Made by a program: the position numbers and the translations under genes. A DNA stretch of 64,000 nucleotides. Source: Duganella margarita. GTDB lineage: Bacteria > Pseudomonadota > Gammaproteobacteria > Burkholderiales > Burkholderiaceae_D. Under the pieces are notes generated by a model. The model ran no database searches. It was not told the origin of the DNA and saw nothing but the letters and a program-made list of their open reading frames with translations. Shown here one piece after another: positions 45,711 through 54,174 of this stretch (positions are counted from its first letter, which is position 1; every line of letters starts with the position of its first letter). The DNA lies in assembly GCF_009857535.1 (NCBI RefSeq), contig NZ_WWCS01000008.1:206345-270344 (forward strand), given 5' to 3'.

Positions 45711-47714
45711 ATGCTGGCGCAATCCCTCACGTCGTTACCTGATCCGCAGGAGCCCCTGCCGCGCTTTGTCGGCGCCGGCACGCCCATGCGCGACCTGGTG
45801 CGCGCGCATCGCTGGGAAGAGACGCCGCTGGGTCCCATCGCCGGCTGGCCGGGTTCGCTCCGCACCGCCGCCAGCGTGGTGCTGCATTCGGTCACGCCCA
45901 TGTTCCTGTGGTGGGGCGAGCAGCTGACGCAGATCTACAACGACGCCTACGTGCCGTGCTTCGGCGCCGGCAAGCATCCGGCCGCCCTGGGGCAGGCCGG
46001 CCGCCACTGCTGGCCGGAGATCTGGCACATCATCGGGCCGCAGATCGAGGCCGTACGCCAAGGCGGCGAAGCGCGCTGGTATACCGACAACCTGGTGCCG
46101 ATCTGGCGCAACGGCCACATCGAGGATGTGTTCTGGAGCTATACCTACACGCCGGTGTTCGACGAGCAGGACCAGGTGGGCGGCGTGCTGGTGGTGTGTA
46201 CCGAGACCACCGCGCAGGTGCTGGCCGAGCGCCGCCGCCACGCGCTGGACCTGCTGGCACGCCGCCTGCTGGCCTGCCGCAGCGATGACGATGTGCACGC
46301 CGCCGTCACCCAGGCGGCGAGCGACAATCCGGGCGACCTGCTGGACGTCACGCTGTTGTCCGGCGCGGCCGCCGACGCCTTCCGCGGCAGCCACGAGCTG
46401 GTGGTGATCCGCGCCGCCGAATTGCAGCTGTGCGACGAGCTGGCGCTGGCGTTCCAGGTGTCGCCGCGGCTGCCGATGGACAGCGCCTACCGCCAGTTCC
46501 TGGAACAGTTCACCGCCACCGTGTGCGCCACGCTGAGCCGCCTGCAAAGCGACCGCGCGCTGGCCCACGCCATGGCCGAGAGCGACCGCCTGAACAGCGA
46601 CCTCAATCTGTCCTCGCGCATCAAGGATGAATTCCTGGCGATGCTGGGCCACGAGCTGCGCAATCCGCTGGCGCCGATTGTCACCGCGCTCAAGCTGATG
46701 AAGCTGCGCGGCCAGGCCGGCGACACCGGGCAGGAGCAGGCAGTGATCCAGCGCCAGGTCGACCATCTGGTGCGGCTGGTGGATGATTTGCTGGACGTGT
46801 CGCGCATCGCCAGCGGCAAGGTCGAATTGCGCAAGGAGACGGTGCCGCTGGCCGATGTGCTGAACAAGGCGATCGAAATGGCCAGCCCGCTGCTGGAACA
46901 ACGCCAGCACCGGCTGCTGGTCGATGTGCCGACGGTACGCTGGCACGGCGATCCGGCGCGGCTGGCGCAGGTAGTGTCCAACCTGCTGAGCAACGCGGCG
47001 CGCTACACGCCGGCCGGCGGCCATGTCACGCTGGCCACCCGCATCAAGGGCGGCACGGTGCAGCTCCAGGTGACCGACGACGGCAACGGCATCCCGCCGC
47101 AGCTGTTGCCGCATATCTTCGACCTGTTCGTGCAGGGCAACCGCCAGCTGGACCGCGCCAAGGGCGGGCTCGGCATCGGGCTGGCGCTGGTGCGCAACCT
47201 GGTGCAGATGCATGGCGGCGACGTCAGCGCCTACAGCGCCGGCGAGGGACGCGGCAGCACCTTCACCATCACGCTGCCCGATTCGGTGGTGGCCGAAAGC
47301 ACCGCGCCGATGGCCGAGGGCAACAACGCAGTCGAGCCGGCGGCAGTGTCGGAACAGAGCACCGGTCTGCGGGTGCTGGTGGTGGACGACAACCAGGACG
47401 CCGCCGATTCGCTGGCCGAGCTGCTGGGCGCGCTGGGCTACCGGCCGAGCGTGGCCTACGATCCGGCGCAGGCGATCGCGCTGGCGGCGGCCAGCATGCC
47501 GCAGGTGGCCATTCTTGACATCGGCCTGCCGGGCATGGACGGCTTCGAGCTGGCCGGCCACCTGCGTCGTTTGCCCGACGGCGATGGCCTGAAGCTGCTG
47601 GCGCTGTCCGGCTATGGCCAGGAAAACGACAAGACGCGCAGTCGCCAGGCCGGTTTCGCCGCCCACCTGGTCAAGCCGATCAATATCGCCGAATTGCAGC
47701 TCTCATTGGCCTGA
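45711..47714 (+). CDS. Hybrid sensor histidine kinase (PAS-HisKA-HATPase-REC)
   Basis: The protein is 667 residues and soluble. The N-terminal PAS-like block is of the PLGPIAGWPGSLRTAASVVL type (about 42-170, with MFLWWGEQLTQIYNDAYVPC). A poorly conserved linker that could be a reduced GAF follows, then HisKA with the phospho-acceptor His in EFLAMLGHELRNPLAPI. The HATPase domain (LAQVVSNLLSNAARYTPAGG, DDGNGIPPQLLPHIFDLF, GLGIGLALVRNLV) leads to a C-terminal receiver with Asp in AILDIGLPGMDGF and Lys in HLVKPI. The receiver suggests phosphorelay to an unlinked partner. No signal is readable. Confidence 0.92.
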   Translation: MLAQSLTSLPDPQEPLPRFVGAGTPMRDLVRAHRWEETPLGPIAGWPGSLRTAASVVLHSVTPMFLWWGEQLTQIYNDAYVPCFGAGKHPAALGQAGRHCWPEIWHIIGPQIEAVRQGGEARWYTDNLVPIWRNGHIEDVFWSYTYTPVFDEQDQVGGVLVVCTETTAQVLAERRRHALDLLARRLLACRSDDDVHAAVTQAASDNPGDLLDVTLLSGAAADAFRGSHELVVIRAAELQLCDELALAFQVSPRLPMDSAYRQFLEQFTATVCATLSRLQSDRALAHAMAESDRLNSDLNLSSRIKDEFLAMLGHELRNPLAPIVTALKLMKLRGQAGDTGQEQAVIQRQVDHLVRLVDDLLDVSRIASGKVELRKETVPLADVLNKAIEMASPLLEQRQHRLLVDVPTVRWHGDPARLAQVVSNLLSNAARYTPAGGHVTLATRIKGGTVQLQVTDDGNGIPPQLLPHIFDLFVQGNRQLDRAKGGLGIGLALVRNLVQMHGGDVSAYSAGEGRGSTFTITLPDSVVAESTAPMAEGNNAVEPAAVSEQSTGLRVLVVDDNQDAADSLAELLGALGYRPSVAYDPAQAIALAAASMPQVAILDIGLPGMDGFELAGHLRRLPDGDGLKLLALSGYGQENDKTRSRQAGFAAHLVKPINIAELQLSLA

Positions 47715-47781
47715 GGCGCTTGCGTTCCCAGCCAGGCTGGACGAGAATGGCTGCGCCCCCTCAACGCTGCAAGGAGTGCTG

Positions 47782-48348
47782 TTGATCTCACCGCTGGAAA
47801 TCGCCGCCAACGCCGTCATGGCCGTTTACATCGTGCTATCGGGGCGCAACAATATTCATTCGTGGTGGCTGGGCGTGCTCGGCTGCGTCATGTTTGCCGT
47901 GCTGTTCTACAGCGTCAACCTGTACGCCGACGTGGCGCTGCAACTGTTCTTCATCGTCACCTGCGTGATCGGCTGGCTGCAATGGCTGCGCGGCGCCGGC
48001 GGCGCGCCGCTGCCGATTGCCCATACGGGCGCCCGCGCGCTCGGCTGGATGGCGGCAATCAGCCTGCTGGCCACCGCCGCCTATGGCCTGATGTTGCAGG
48101 CTTATACCAATGCCTATGCTCCCTTCATCGATTCGGCGGTGCTGATGTTCAGCGTGGTGGCGCAGCTGTTGCTGATGGGCCGGCGGATCGAGACCTGGCC
48201 GGTGTGGCTGCTGGTCAATACCGTGTCGGTGCCGCTGTACGCCAGCCGCGGCCTGTACCTGACGGCGGTGCTGTACGCCGGCTACTGGATCAATGCGCTG
48301 GCGTCGTGGTTTTTCTGGCGTCGCCAGATGCGGGCGCAGCTGGCCTGA
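47782..48348 (+). CDS. PnuC-like nicotinamide nucleoside/vitamin transporter
   Basis: The protein is 188 residues with six to seven membrane spans. Family landmarks are PLEIAANAVMAVYIVLSGRNNIHSWWLGVLG near the start (split) and VNTVSVPLYASRGLYLTAVLYAGYWI near the end, where the PnuC SWEET-like fold has W-L-V-N and Y-x-x-x-G-L motifs. The start is most likely TTG at 47782, five bases after a strong AAGGAG; no ATG fits. PnuC moves nicotinamide riboside; related Pnu proteins carry thiamine or riboflavin. It follows the hybrid kinase by 67 bases. Confidence 0.8.
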   Translation: MISPLEIAANAVMAVYIVLSGRNNIHSWWLGVLGCVMFAVLFYSVNLYADVALQLFFIVTCVIGWLQWLRGAGGAPLPIAHTGARALGWMAAISLLATAAYGLMLQAYTNAYAPFIDSAVLMFSVVAQLLLMGRRIETWPVWLLVNTVSVPLYASRGLYLTAVLYAGYWINALASWFFWRRQMRAQLA

Positions 48349-48359
48349 GTTTGGCTCAA

Positions 48360-49145
48360 CTACTTCTTGTGGATCGCCTGGCGATAGGCAGTCGGCGTCA
48401 CGCCCATGCGCTCACGGAAGGCGGTGGCGAAATTGCCGGCGTTGTTAAAACCGATCAGCAGGGCGATGTCCTGCACGTCGATATCGGTCTCTTTCAATAA
48501 TTCCTCGCCGCGGCGGATGCGTTCCTCGCGGATAAAGCCGAATACCGTCATGCCGGTCTGTTCGCGGAACACCTGCGACAGCTTTTCGCGGTAGGTGCCG
48601 ACGCTGCGGGCGATTTCGGCCAGCCCCGGCAGCGCCGCCAGGTTGTCGGCGATCAGGCGCTTGACGGCGTTGACCAGTACCGCATCCGGGTCGCTTTCCG
48701 GTTCCGGCGCGGCTTCCTGCGTGCCGGGCGCGGGCGCCGGCGTCTGCTGGCGCCGGGCCAGGTTCAGGTGCACCTGGATGCGGGCCGCCAGCTCGCCCGG
48801 CGAAAACGGCTTGGAAACGAAATCGACGCCGCCGATCGACAGGCCGAGGATGCGGTCGTCGTCGGCGTCGGCACCGCTGAGGAAAATCACTGGAATGTCC
48901 TGCGTGACCGGATTGGCCTTGAGCAGCCGGCAGGCGGTGTAGCCGTCCATATTCGGCATGCGCACGTCGAGCAGGATCAGGTCGGGCCGATTGGCCAGCG
49001 CCAGCTGATAGCCCTGCAAGCCATTGAAAGCCACCGAGACCTTGTACGGCAGTTCGCTCAGTAAATCCGCCAGCATGCGCTGCTCAAACGCGGAGTCGTC
49101 CACGATGAGGATCTTGCTGCGGCTGCTTTCGAGGGTGCTCTGCAT
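48360..49145 (-). CDS. Response regulator with AraC-type DNA-binding domain
   Basis: The protein is 261 residues. A CheY-like receiver (ILIVDDSAFEQRMLADLLSE, phospho-Asp in LILLDVRMPNMDGY, Lys in FVSKPFSPGEL) is joined by an Ala/Pro-rich linker to an AraC helix-turn-helix domain (LAEIARSVGTYREKLSQVF, DIDVQDIALLIGFNNAGNFATAFRERMG). It is divergent from the chaperone-usher operon across 183 bases that hold a palindrome, and is its most likely regulator. The cognate kinase is not adjacent; the hybrid kinase 650 bases away is a candidate. Confidence 0.9.
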   Translation of the reverse strand: MQSTLESSRSKILIVDDSAFEQRMLADLLSELPYKVSVAFNGLQGYQLALANRPDLILLDVRMPNMDGYTACRLLKANPVTQDIPVIFLSGADADDDRILGLSIGGVDFVSKPFSPGELAARIQVHLNLARRQQTPAPAPGTQEAAPEPESDPDAVLVNAVKRLIADNLAALPGLAEIARSVGTYREKLSQVFREQTGMTVFGFIREERIRRGEELLKETDIDVQDIALLIGFNNAGNFATAFRERMGVTPTAYRQAIHKK

Positions 49146-49166
49146 TGCGGGCCTCGGACATTTGGT

Positions 49167-49182
49167 TGATAAAGTTTTATCA
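49167..49182. promoter_or_regulatory. Palindrome in the regulator/pilus divergent gap
   Basis: TGATAAA and TTTATCA are exact inverted arms separated by two bases. It lies 22 bases upstream of the response-regulator start and about 150 bases before the chaperone start. A TATTAT element at 49195-49200 could be a -10 on the plus strand. An operator role is inference. Confidence 0.4.
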
Positions 49183-49328
49183 CTCCCTGTTGCGTATTAT
49201 GCCTATCTTTTAAATATTTTTGATAGTTTTCTACGCTTGCAAAACACTTGTCGCGTCCAACAAAAGCAGGTTTTTTTTAGATACCCAATAATTGGAACCA
49301 GAGTTGATAGTAAGCAACCGGAGGTGGG

Positions 49329-50054
49329 ATGACTGGGACGCGCGCACGGATACTGGGATGGATCACTGCTGGCCTGCTGGCGTTGCCGGTGGCGGCGGCC
49401 AATCTGCAAATTTCGCCGGTCATGATCAATCTGCGCGTGGGCCAGGGCGCCACCGGCATCAATTTGCAGAATCTGGGCGAGGCGCCGGTGTACGGCCAGG
49501 TGCGCGTCTATCTGTGGGAACAAAAAGACGGCGACGATGTGCTGACCCCGACGCAGGACGTGGTGGCCAGCCCGCCCATTATCCAGATCGGACCGAAAAG
49601 CAGCCAGATTATCCGGCTGGTCCGGCGCAGCGAGCAATTGCCAGCCAGCGAGCTGACTTACCGCATCCTGATCGACGAGATTCCCAAGGACGATGGCCCG
49701 GCCAGCGGGGTCGACATCCGCCTGCGCTATTCGGTGCCGCTGTTCGTGCTGCCGGCCGATGAGCGCGCGGCGCCGGTGCTGGCCTGGAGCGTGTTCAAGA
49801 AGGACGGTTTTTGGATGTTGCGAGTGCGCAACAGCGGCACCCAGCGCGCACAGATCGGCGCGCTGGAACTGAGCAACGCGGCCGGCAAGCAGTTCGAGAT
49901 TGCCTCCGGCCTGTTCGGGTATGTGCTGGCGGGCCGGGTGCGCGAGTGGCGCCTCCCCACGTCTGGCGATGCCGATCTGAACGGGACGTTGGCGGTCAAG
50001 GCCAACATCAATTCCCGTCCGACCAGCGCCAGTACCGTGGCCAGGGTGGACTGA
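49329..50054 (+). CDS. Pilus periplasmic chaperone (PapD-like, Csu type)
   Basis: The protein is 241 residues. A signal peptide (ILGWITAGLLALPVAAA) is followed by two immunoglobulin-like chaperone domains. The N-terminal domain has LQISPVMINLRVGQGATGINLQNLG and the G1 strand IRLRYSVPLFV; the alternating hydrophobic motif that donates to pilins is present there. It shuttles pilus subunits to the usher. The strong GGAGG site lies just before the ATG. It is the first gene of the chaperone-usher-tip operon. Confidence 0.92.
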   Translation: MTGTRARILGWITAGLLALPVAAANLQISPVMINLRVGQGATGINLQNLGEAPVYGQVRVYLWEQKDGDDVLTPTQDVVASPPIIQIGPKSSQIIRLVRRSEQLPASELTYRILIDEIPKDDGPASGVDIRLRYSVPLFVLPADERAAPVLAWSVFKKDGFWMLRVRNSGTQRAQIGALELSNAAGKQFEIASGLFGYVLAGRVREWRLPTSGDADLNGTLAVKANINSRPTSASTVARVD

Positions 50055-50060
50055 CCCGGG

Positions 50061-52382
50061 ATGCGGCGCCGGCTGGCCTGGTGGTGGCTGTGGACATGGT
50101 GGCTGGTCATGAGCAGCGTGGCGGCGCAGACGCTGCCGGCGCCGCCGCCGCAGGATGAAGAGCTTTTTCTGGAGGTAAGTTTGAACGGTGAAGCGACCGG
50201 ACTGGTACTGCGTTTTACCCGGGGCAACAACTCGGGCCTGCGCAGCAGCGTGCAGAATCTGCGCGACCTGGAACTCGACCCCGCCCTGTTTGGGGTGGCG
50301 GGCCGGGACGAGTTCGACCTCGACCAGGTCAAGGGCCTGAGCTATACCTATGACGCCGCGCGCCAGGCGCTGGCGCTGCGTGTCGACGATGTGCTGCGGG
50401 CGCCGGTCGCGGTTTCGGCGCGCACCGTGCGCAAGCCGGGCGTGGCCACGGTAACGCCGGGCGCGGTGATCAATTACGACGCCTACACCCAGCTGGGCCA
50501 GAACCGCAGCACCTCGGTCAGCCACGAGCTGCGCTACTTCAACGCCAACGGCGTGTTGAGCAGCACCGGCGTGGTCAACTACAGCAACCAGCTGCGCCAG
50601 TACGTGCGCTTCGATACCGCCTGGGTGCATTCCGATCCGCAGACGCTGGCAACCTGGCAGGCGGGCGACTTCATTTCGTCGTCGCTCAACTGGTCGCGCT
50701 CGCTGCGCATGGGCGGCCTGCAATGGCGCCGCAGTTTCGACCTGCGGCCGGATCTGCTGACCTTCCCGTCGGCCTCGCTGGGCGGCTCGGCGGTGGTGCC
50801 GAGTGCGGTCAGCCTGTATGTGGACGGGGTGCGCCAGGTCGACACCGCCGTGCCGTCCGGCCCGTTCATCATCAACCAGGTGGCCGGCATCAACGGCGCC
50901 GGCCAGGCCACGCTGATCACGCGCGACGCCGCCGGCCGCGCCATCAGCACCACCGTGCCGCTGTACGTCGACACCCGCATGCTGGCCGAGGACCTGACCG
51001 ATTACTCGGTCGAGCTGGGGCTGATACGGCGCGGTTACGGTTCGCGCTCGTTCGACTACGCGCGCACGCCGGCCGTCAGCGGCTCGCTCCGGCGCGGGCT
51101 GAGCAACAATGTGACGCTGGAAGCGCATGGCGAGGCCGGGCGCGGCGTGCTCAACGGCGGCGCCGGCGTGCTGTGGCGCGCCGGTCAGGCCGGCGTGGTC
51201 AGCGGCTCGCTGGCAGCCAGCGCCGGCGGCAGCGGCGACAGCAGCCGGCGCGGCGCCCAGGCCACGCTGGGCTACCAATATCTGAGTCCGCGCTTCAGTG
51301 TGGACCTGCAATCGCAGCGGGCGTTGGCGCAGTACGGCGACCTCGGCACGGTGGAGGGCGCGCCGGTGGTGCGCGCCGCCGACCGCGTCAATTTCACCCT
51401 GGCGCTGTTCGGCGGCCAGGGCGTCGGCCTGAGCGTGGTCAATGTGCGGGCGCCGCTGGCGCCGCCGGCGCGGATTGCCGCGCTCAACTATTCGGCCGCG
51501 CTGGGCTGGGGCATGTATTTGAGCGTCAGTGCGTTTCGCGATTTCCGCGACGACAAGTCACGCGGCGTGTTCTTCAGCCTGAGCGGCAGCTTTGCCGACC
51601 GCATCTCGGCCACCGTCAGCCGCAGCCGCCAGAACGGCGTGCGCGGCACCACCACCACGCTGTCGCGCTCGGCCGATTACAGCGGCGGTTTCGGCTGGGG
51701 CCTGCAATCGGTTAACAACAACGGCACCGGGGTGCGGCAGGCGCAAGGCACTTACCTCGGCAATTACGGCCAGCTCACCGCCTACACGCTGGAGACCGGC
51801 GGCAACCGCAGCACCTCGCTGGACGCGGCCGGGGCGGTGGTGCTGATGGACGGCAGCGTGCATGCGGCGCGCCAGGTCGGCGCCGGCTTCGGACTGGTCT
51901 CGACCGACGGTGTCGGCGGCGTGCCGGTCTTGCAGGAAAACCAGGTGATCGGCAAGACCAGCAGCAGCGGCTACATGCTGGTGCCCAACCTGACGCCGTA
52001 TCTGCAAAACCAGGTCGGCATCGACACCACCCGTTTGCCGCTGGACGCGCGCGTGGCCAGCACCACCCAGACCGTGGTGCCGGCGCGCCTGTCCGGGGTG
52101 CTGGTGCGCTTCCCGGTTGAAACCTATGAAGCGGCCAGCGTGGTCCTGCACGATGCGGCCGGCAAGCCGCTGCCGGCCGGCACCACGGTGCTGCATGTGG
52201 AAAGCGGCGTCAGCACGCTGGTCGGCTTTGACGGCGTGGCCTTCATCGACCATCTGCAACCGGTGAACCACCTGCAAACCACGCTGGACGGGGTGCGCTG
52301 CGTGGCCCAGTTCAGTTACGCGCCGGTCAAGGGTAATGCGCTCTCGACCATGGGGCCGTTTGTCTGCCGGAGCGTGCAATGA
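50061..52382 (+). CDS. Outer-membrane usher of a Csu-type pilus
   Basis: The protein is 773 residues. Following a signal segment (WWLWTWWLVMSSVAAQ), it has an N-terminal chaperone-binding domain, a 24-strand barrel region with a plug (VPSAVSLYVDGVRQVDTAVP, GPFIINQVAGINGAGQATLI), and C-terminal domains (GKTSSSGYMLVPNLTPY, PVETYEAASVVLHDAAG). It is somewhat short for a FimD usher (about 850) but normal for Csu-type ushers. It begins six bases after the chaperone. Its end overlaps the next gene (ATGA). Confidence 0.92.
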   Translation: MRRRLAWWWLWTWWLVMSSVAAQTLPAPPPQDEELFLEVSLNGEATGLVLRFTRGNNSGLRSSVQNLRDLELDPALFGVAGRDEFDLDQVKGLSYTYDAARQALALRVDDVLRAPVAVSARTVRKPGVATVTPGAVINYDAYTQLGQNRSTSVSHELRYFNANGVLSSTGVVNYSNQLRQYVRFDTAWVHSDPQTLATWQAGDFISSSLNWSRSLRMGGLQWRRSFDLRPDLLTFPSASLGGSAVVPSAVSLYVDGVRQVDTAVPSGPFIINQVAGINGAGQATLITRDAAGRAISTTVPLYVDTRMLAEDLTDYSVELGLIRRGYGSRSFDYARTPAVSGSLRRGLSNNVTLEAHGEAGRGVLNGGAGVLWRAGQAGVVSGSLAASAGGSGDSSRRGAQATLGYQYLSPRFSVDLQSQRALAQYGDLGTVEGAPVVRAADRVNFTLALFGGQGVGLSVVNVRAPLAPPARIAALNYSAALGWGMYLSVSAFRDFRDDKSRGVFFSLSGSFADRISATVSRSRQNGVRGTTTTLSRSADYSGGFGWGLQSVNNNGTGVRQAQGTYLGNYGQLTAYTLETGGNRSTSLDAAGAVVLMDGSVHAARQVGAGFGLVSTDGVGGVPVLQENQVIGKTSSSGYMLVPNLTPYLQNQVGIDTTRLPLDARVASTTQTVVPARLSGVLVRFPVETYEAASVVLHDAAGKPLPAGTTVLHVESGVSTLVGFDGVAFIDHLQPVNHLQTTLDGVRCVAQFSYAPVKGNALSTMGPFVCRSVQ

Positions 52383-53398
52383 AGTCCGCGCGCCGTTGCC
52401 TGCTGGGGCTGGGATTGCTGCTAATGCTGTGCTGCGGCCAGGCCCGCGCTGATGGCTGCACCGTGGCCCAGACCAATATCGTGTTCCCGTCGGTCAGCTC
52501 GATCACCAGCGCCGACGCCTATGCCAATGCCAACTTCAAGGTCACCTGCACCTGGACCAGCTTCCTCGGAGGACTCCTGTTTCCCAACGCCACCGTCTGC
52601 CTGTATCTGGGCGATGGCTCGGGCAATACCAGCCCCACAGTCACGGTGCCGCGCCAGCTGGCCAACGGCACCAAGCGCATCAACTACAACCTGTACACCG
52701 ATACCAGCTATTCGGCAGCCAAGATCTGGGGCGGCTGGGCCGGCACTGACACGGCGGCCAATGTGATCCAGTTTACCCTGACCAAGAGCGACAACGTGGT
52801 CGGCGCGCTGACGCAGGACGTCAATCTGTATGGCAAGCTGAATGCGGACGCCACGCTGGCGGCCATGGATGTCGGGCCGGACAACCTGAGCTTGGTTTCC
52901 AACTTCAGCGGCAGCAATGTGCTGATGCGCTACATCTTTTTCCTGACCGGCACCGGCAACTGTCTGCTGGGCACGTCGGTGGCGATGCCGTTTCAGGTCA
53001 GCGCGAATGTCATCAACGATTGCGATATCAACGTCGGCAACCTGGTCTTCCCCAACAGCAGCCTGTTGACCAGTGCGATCCGCACCACCTCGACGCTGAC
53101 GGCGCGCTGCAGCAAGAACACGGCGTACCGCGTGACGTTTTCGGCCGGCACCACGCCTGGCAACACCACCAGTGCGCGCAAGATGATCAAGACCTCAGCC
53201 AGTGATGTGGTGTCGTATCAGATTTCCAACGTGCTCGATGGCGCCAGCCTGGGCGACGGCAGCGGCGGGACAGTGGTGATGGGGGGAACGGGCGATGGCA
53301 CAACCAAAAGTCTGACAGTGTTCGGACTGGTGCCGGCGCAGACCACGCCGTCGCCGGGGGATTACAAGGATACGGTGGTGGCGACTGTGTGGTTCTGA
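52379..53398 (+). CDS. Two-domain spore coat U protein, probable pilus tip adhesin (CsuE-like)
   Basis: The protein is 339 residues. A signal peptide (CLLGLGLLLMLCCGQARA) is followed by a divergent first spore-coat-U domain (about 28-190) and a more typical second domain (DCDINVGNLVFPNSSLLTSA, LTARCSKNTAYRVTFSAGTTP, VFGLVPAQTTPSPGDYKDTV). The two-domain arrangement matches CsuE tip adhesins of archaic pili, where one lectin-like domain precedes a pilin domain. No major pilin gene precedes the chaperone, unlike the standard csuA/B-csuE set. Confidence 0.85.
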   Translation: MKSARRCLLGLGLLLMLCCGQARADGCTVAQTNIVFPSVSSITSADAYANANFKVTCTWTSFLGGLLFPNATVCLYLGDGSGNTSPTVTVPRQLANGTKRINYNLYTDTSYSAAKIWGGWAGTDTAANVIQFTLTKSDNVVGALTQDVNLYGKLNADATLAAMDVGPDNLSLVSNFSGSNVLMRYIFFLTGTGNCLLGTSVAMPFQVSANVINDCDINVGNLVFPNSSLLTSAIRTTSTLTARCSKNTAYRVTFSAGTTPGNTTSARKMIKTSASDVVSYQISNVLDGASLGDGSGGTVVMGGTGDGTTKSLTVFGLVPAQTTPSPGDYKDTVVATVWF

Positions 53399-53419
53399 CG
53401 GTCGCGCAGGCGGGGACGA

Positions 53420-53746
53420 TCAGAAGGTGATGGTCCATTCGCCGGCGCCGGACTCCTGGCGGAGGGCGGTGGCTGGCGCGGCGCTGCTGTTGACGCTGGC
53501 GGCTTGCGCGGTGTTGCGGGTCATCTGGTACGGGGTTTTCAGCTGGCAGGCGACGGCTGGCGTGGCTTTGGCGCTGTTAGGAATGGCATTGGTGGCATTG
53601 GTGGCAGCGGCGCTGGTGTGCACGGTGCAGGCTTCTTTTACCTCAAAGCTCACTGCCATGCTGGCGGTCGCGGTTTTGCCGGCAGCGCTGGCGATCACTG
53701 GCAGGCTGAACAGAACGATGGCGAGAGCTTTAGTAAAAGTTTTCAT
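53420..53746 (-). CDS. Miniature spore-coat-U-like secreted protein
   Basis: The protein is 108 residues. A signal peptide (KALAIVLFSLPVIASAAG) is followed by ATASMAVSFEVKEACTV and then an Ala/Thr/Asn-rich middle, VACQLKTPYQMTR, and a final WTITF. The two cysteines (C40, C67), their spacing relative to VSFEVKEAC and the terminal aromatic beta strand match a spore coat U subunit shortened by deletion of central strands (usual length about 150-170). It is convergent with the tip-adhesin gene, 21 bases apart. It could be the missing major subunit, a plug, or a decaying paralogue; which is unknown. Confidence 0.65.
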   Translation of the reverse strand: MKTFTKALAIVLFSLPVIASAAGKTATASMAVSFEVKEACTVHTSAAATNATNAIPNSAKATPAVACQLKTPYQMTRNTAQAASVNSSAAPATALRQESGAGEWTITF

Positions 53747-54174
53747 TTGTCACACACGTTGTTGGGGTGCGCAGCCTTGGTCGATGGCTACGGTATCGGG
53801 TAGCCAACAAGGTTGAGATGTTGATCTACAGGAAGAATTTTATCCTGAAAGAACAATCTCTCTAATGTTCACATTCTAGCGGAAAATTTACTTGTGGAAA
53901 TAAAGTGATTTTTGGAGAGTTTTGAGTGTGGTTTTTCGGCCGCTCTTGGAGGGATAAAAACAGGTAGGAAAACCGGAGTTTTCATAGGGGAAAGTAGTTA
54001 AAAACCAAGGTAGAAAAGGAGACGAAATTGAAGCGCAAAAATACACACATTGTCACAGCAGTAGCATCACCTAAAAAAGTCACACTTTCTTGCATCCAAC
54101 ATGCAAGTCGCTCAGTCTGAAGGCGTCCTCGTTGGCGCATTTTGTTGATCACCTGACATAGAGGAGTAGCAAAC
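53747..54174. other. 428-base A/T-rich divergent gap
   Basis: This region separates the mini spore-coat-U gene (minus) from the HxlR-type gene (plus) and has several poly-A/T tracts and low GC compared with its neighbours. It contains a possible promoter TTGTCA (54050-54055), 16 bases, TAAAAA (54072-54077), and a 7-5-7 palindrome at 54089-54107. It also contains a possible 30-codon frame (TTG at 54028 to a stop ending 54120) with AAAGGAGA upstream. No established RNA gene is visible. Confidence 0.5.
54089..54107. promoter_or_regulatory. Candidate HxlR operator
   Basis: CTTGCAT and ATGCAAG are exact inverted arms around CCAAC. The site lies 67 bases upstream of the HxlR-type gene, just after a weak -35/-10 pair, suiting autorepression. 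No T-run follows, so it is not a terminator. Confidence 0.5.

Noticed and set aside
45735..47666. A 643-codon antisense frame over the hybrid kinase
   Set aside because: The plus-strand product has HisKA, HATPase and receiver motifs in correct order; the antisense product has no domain.
49203..51311. A 702-codon antisense frame over the chaperone and usher genes
   Set aside because: Composition typical of an antisense shadow, and the plus-strand genes have signal peptides, ribosome binding sites and family motifs.
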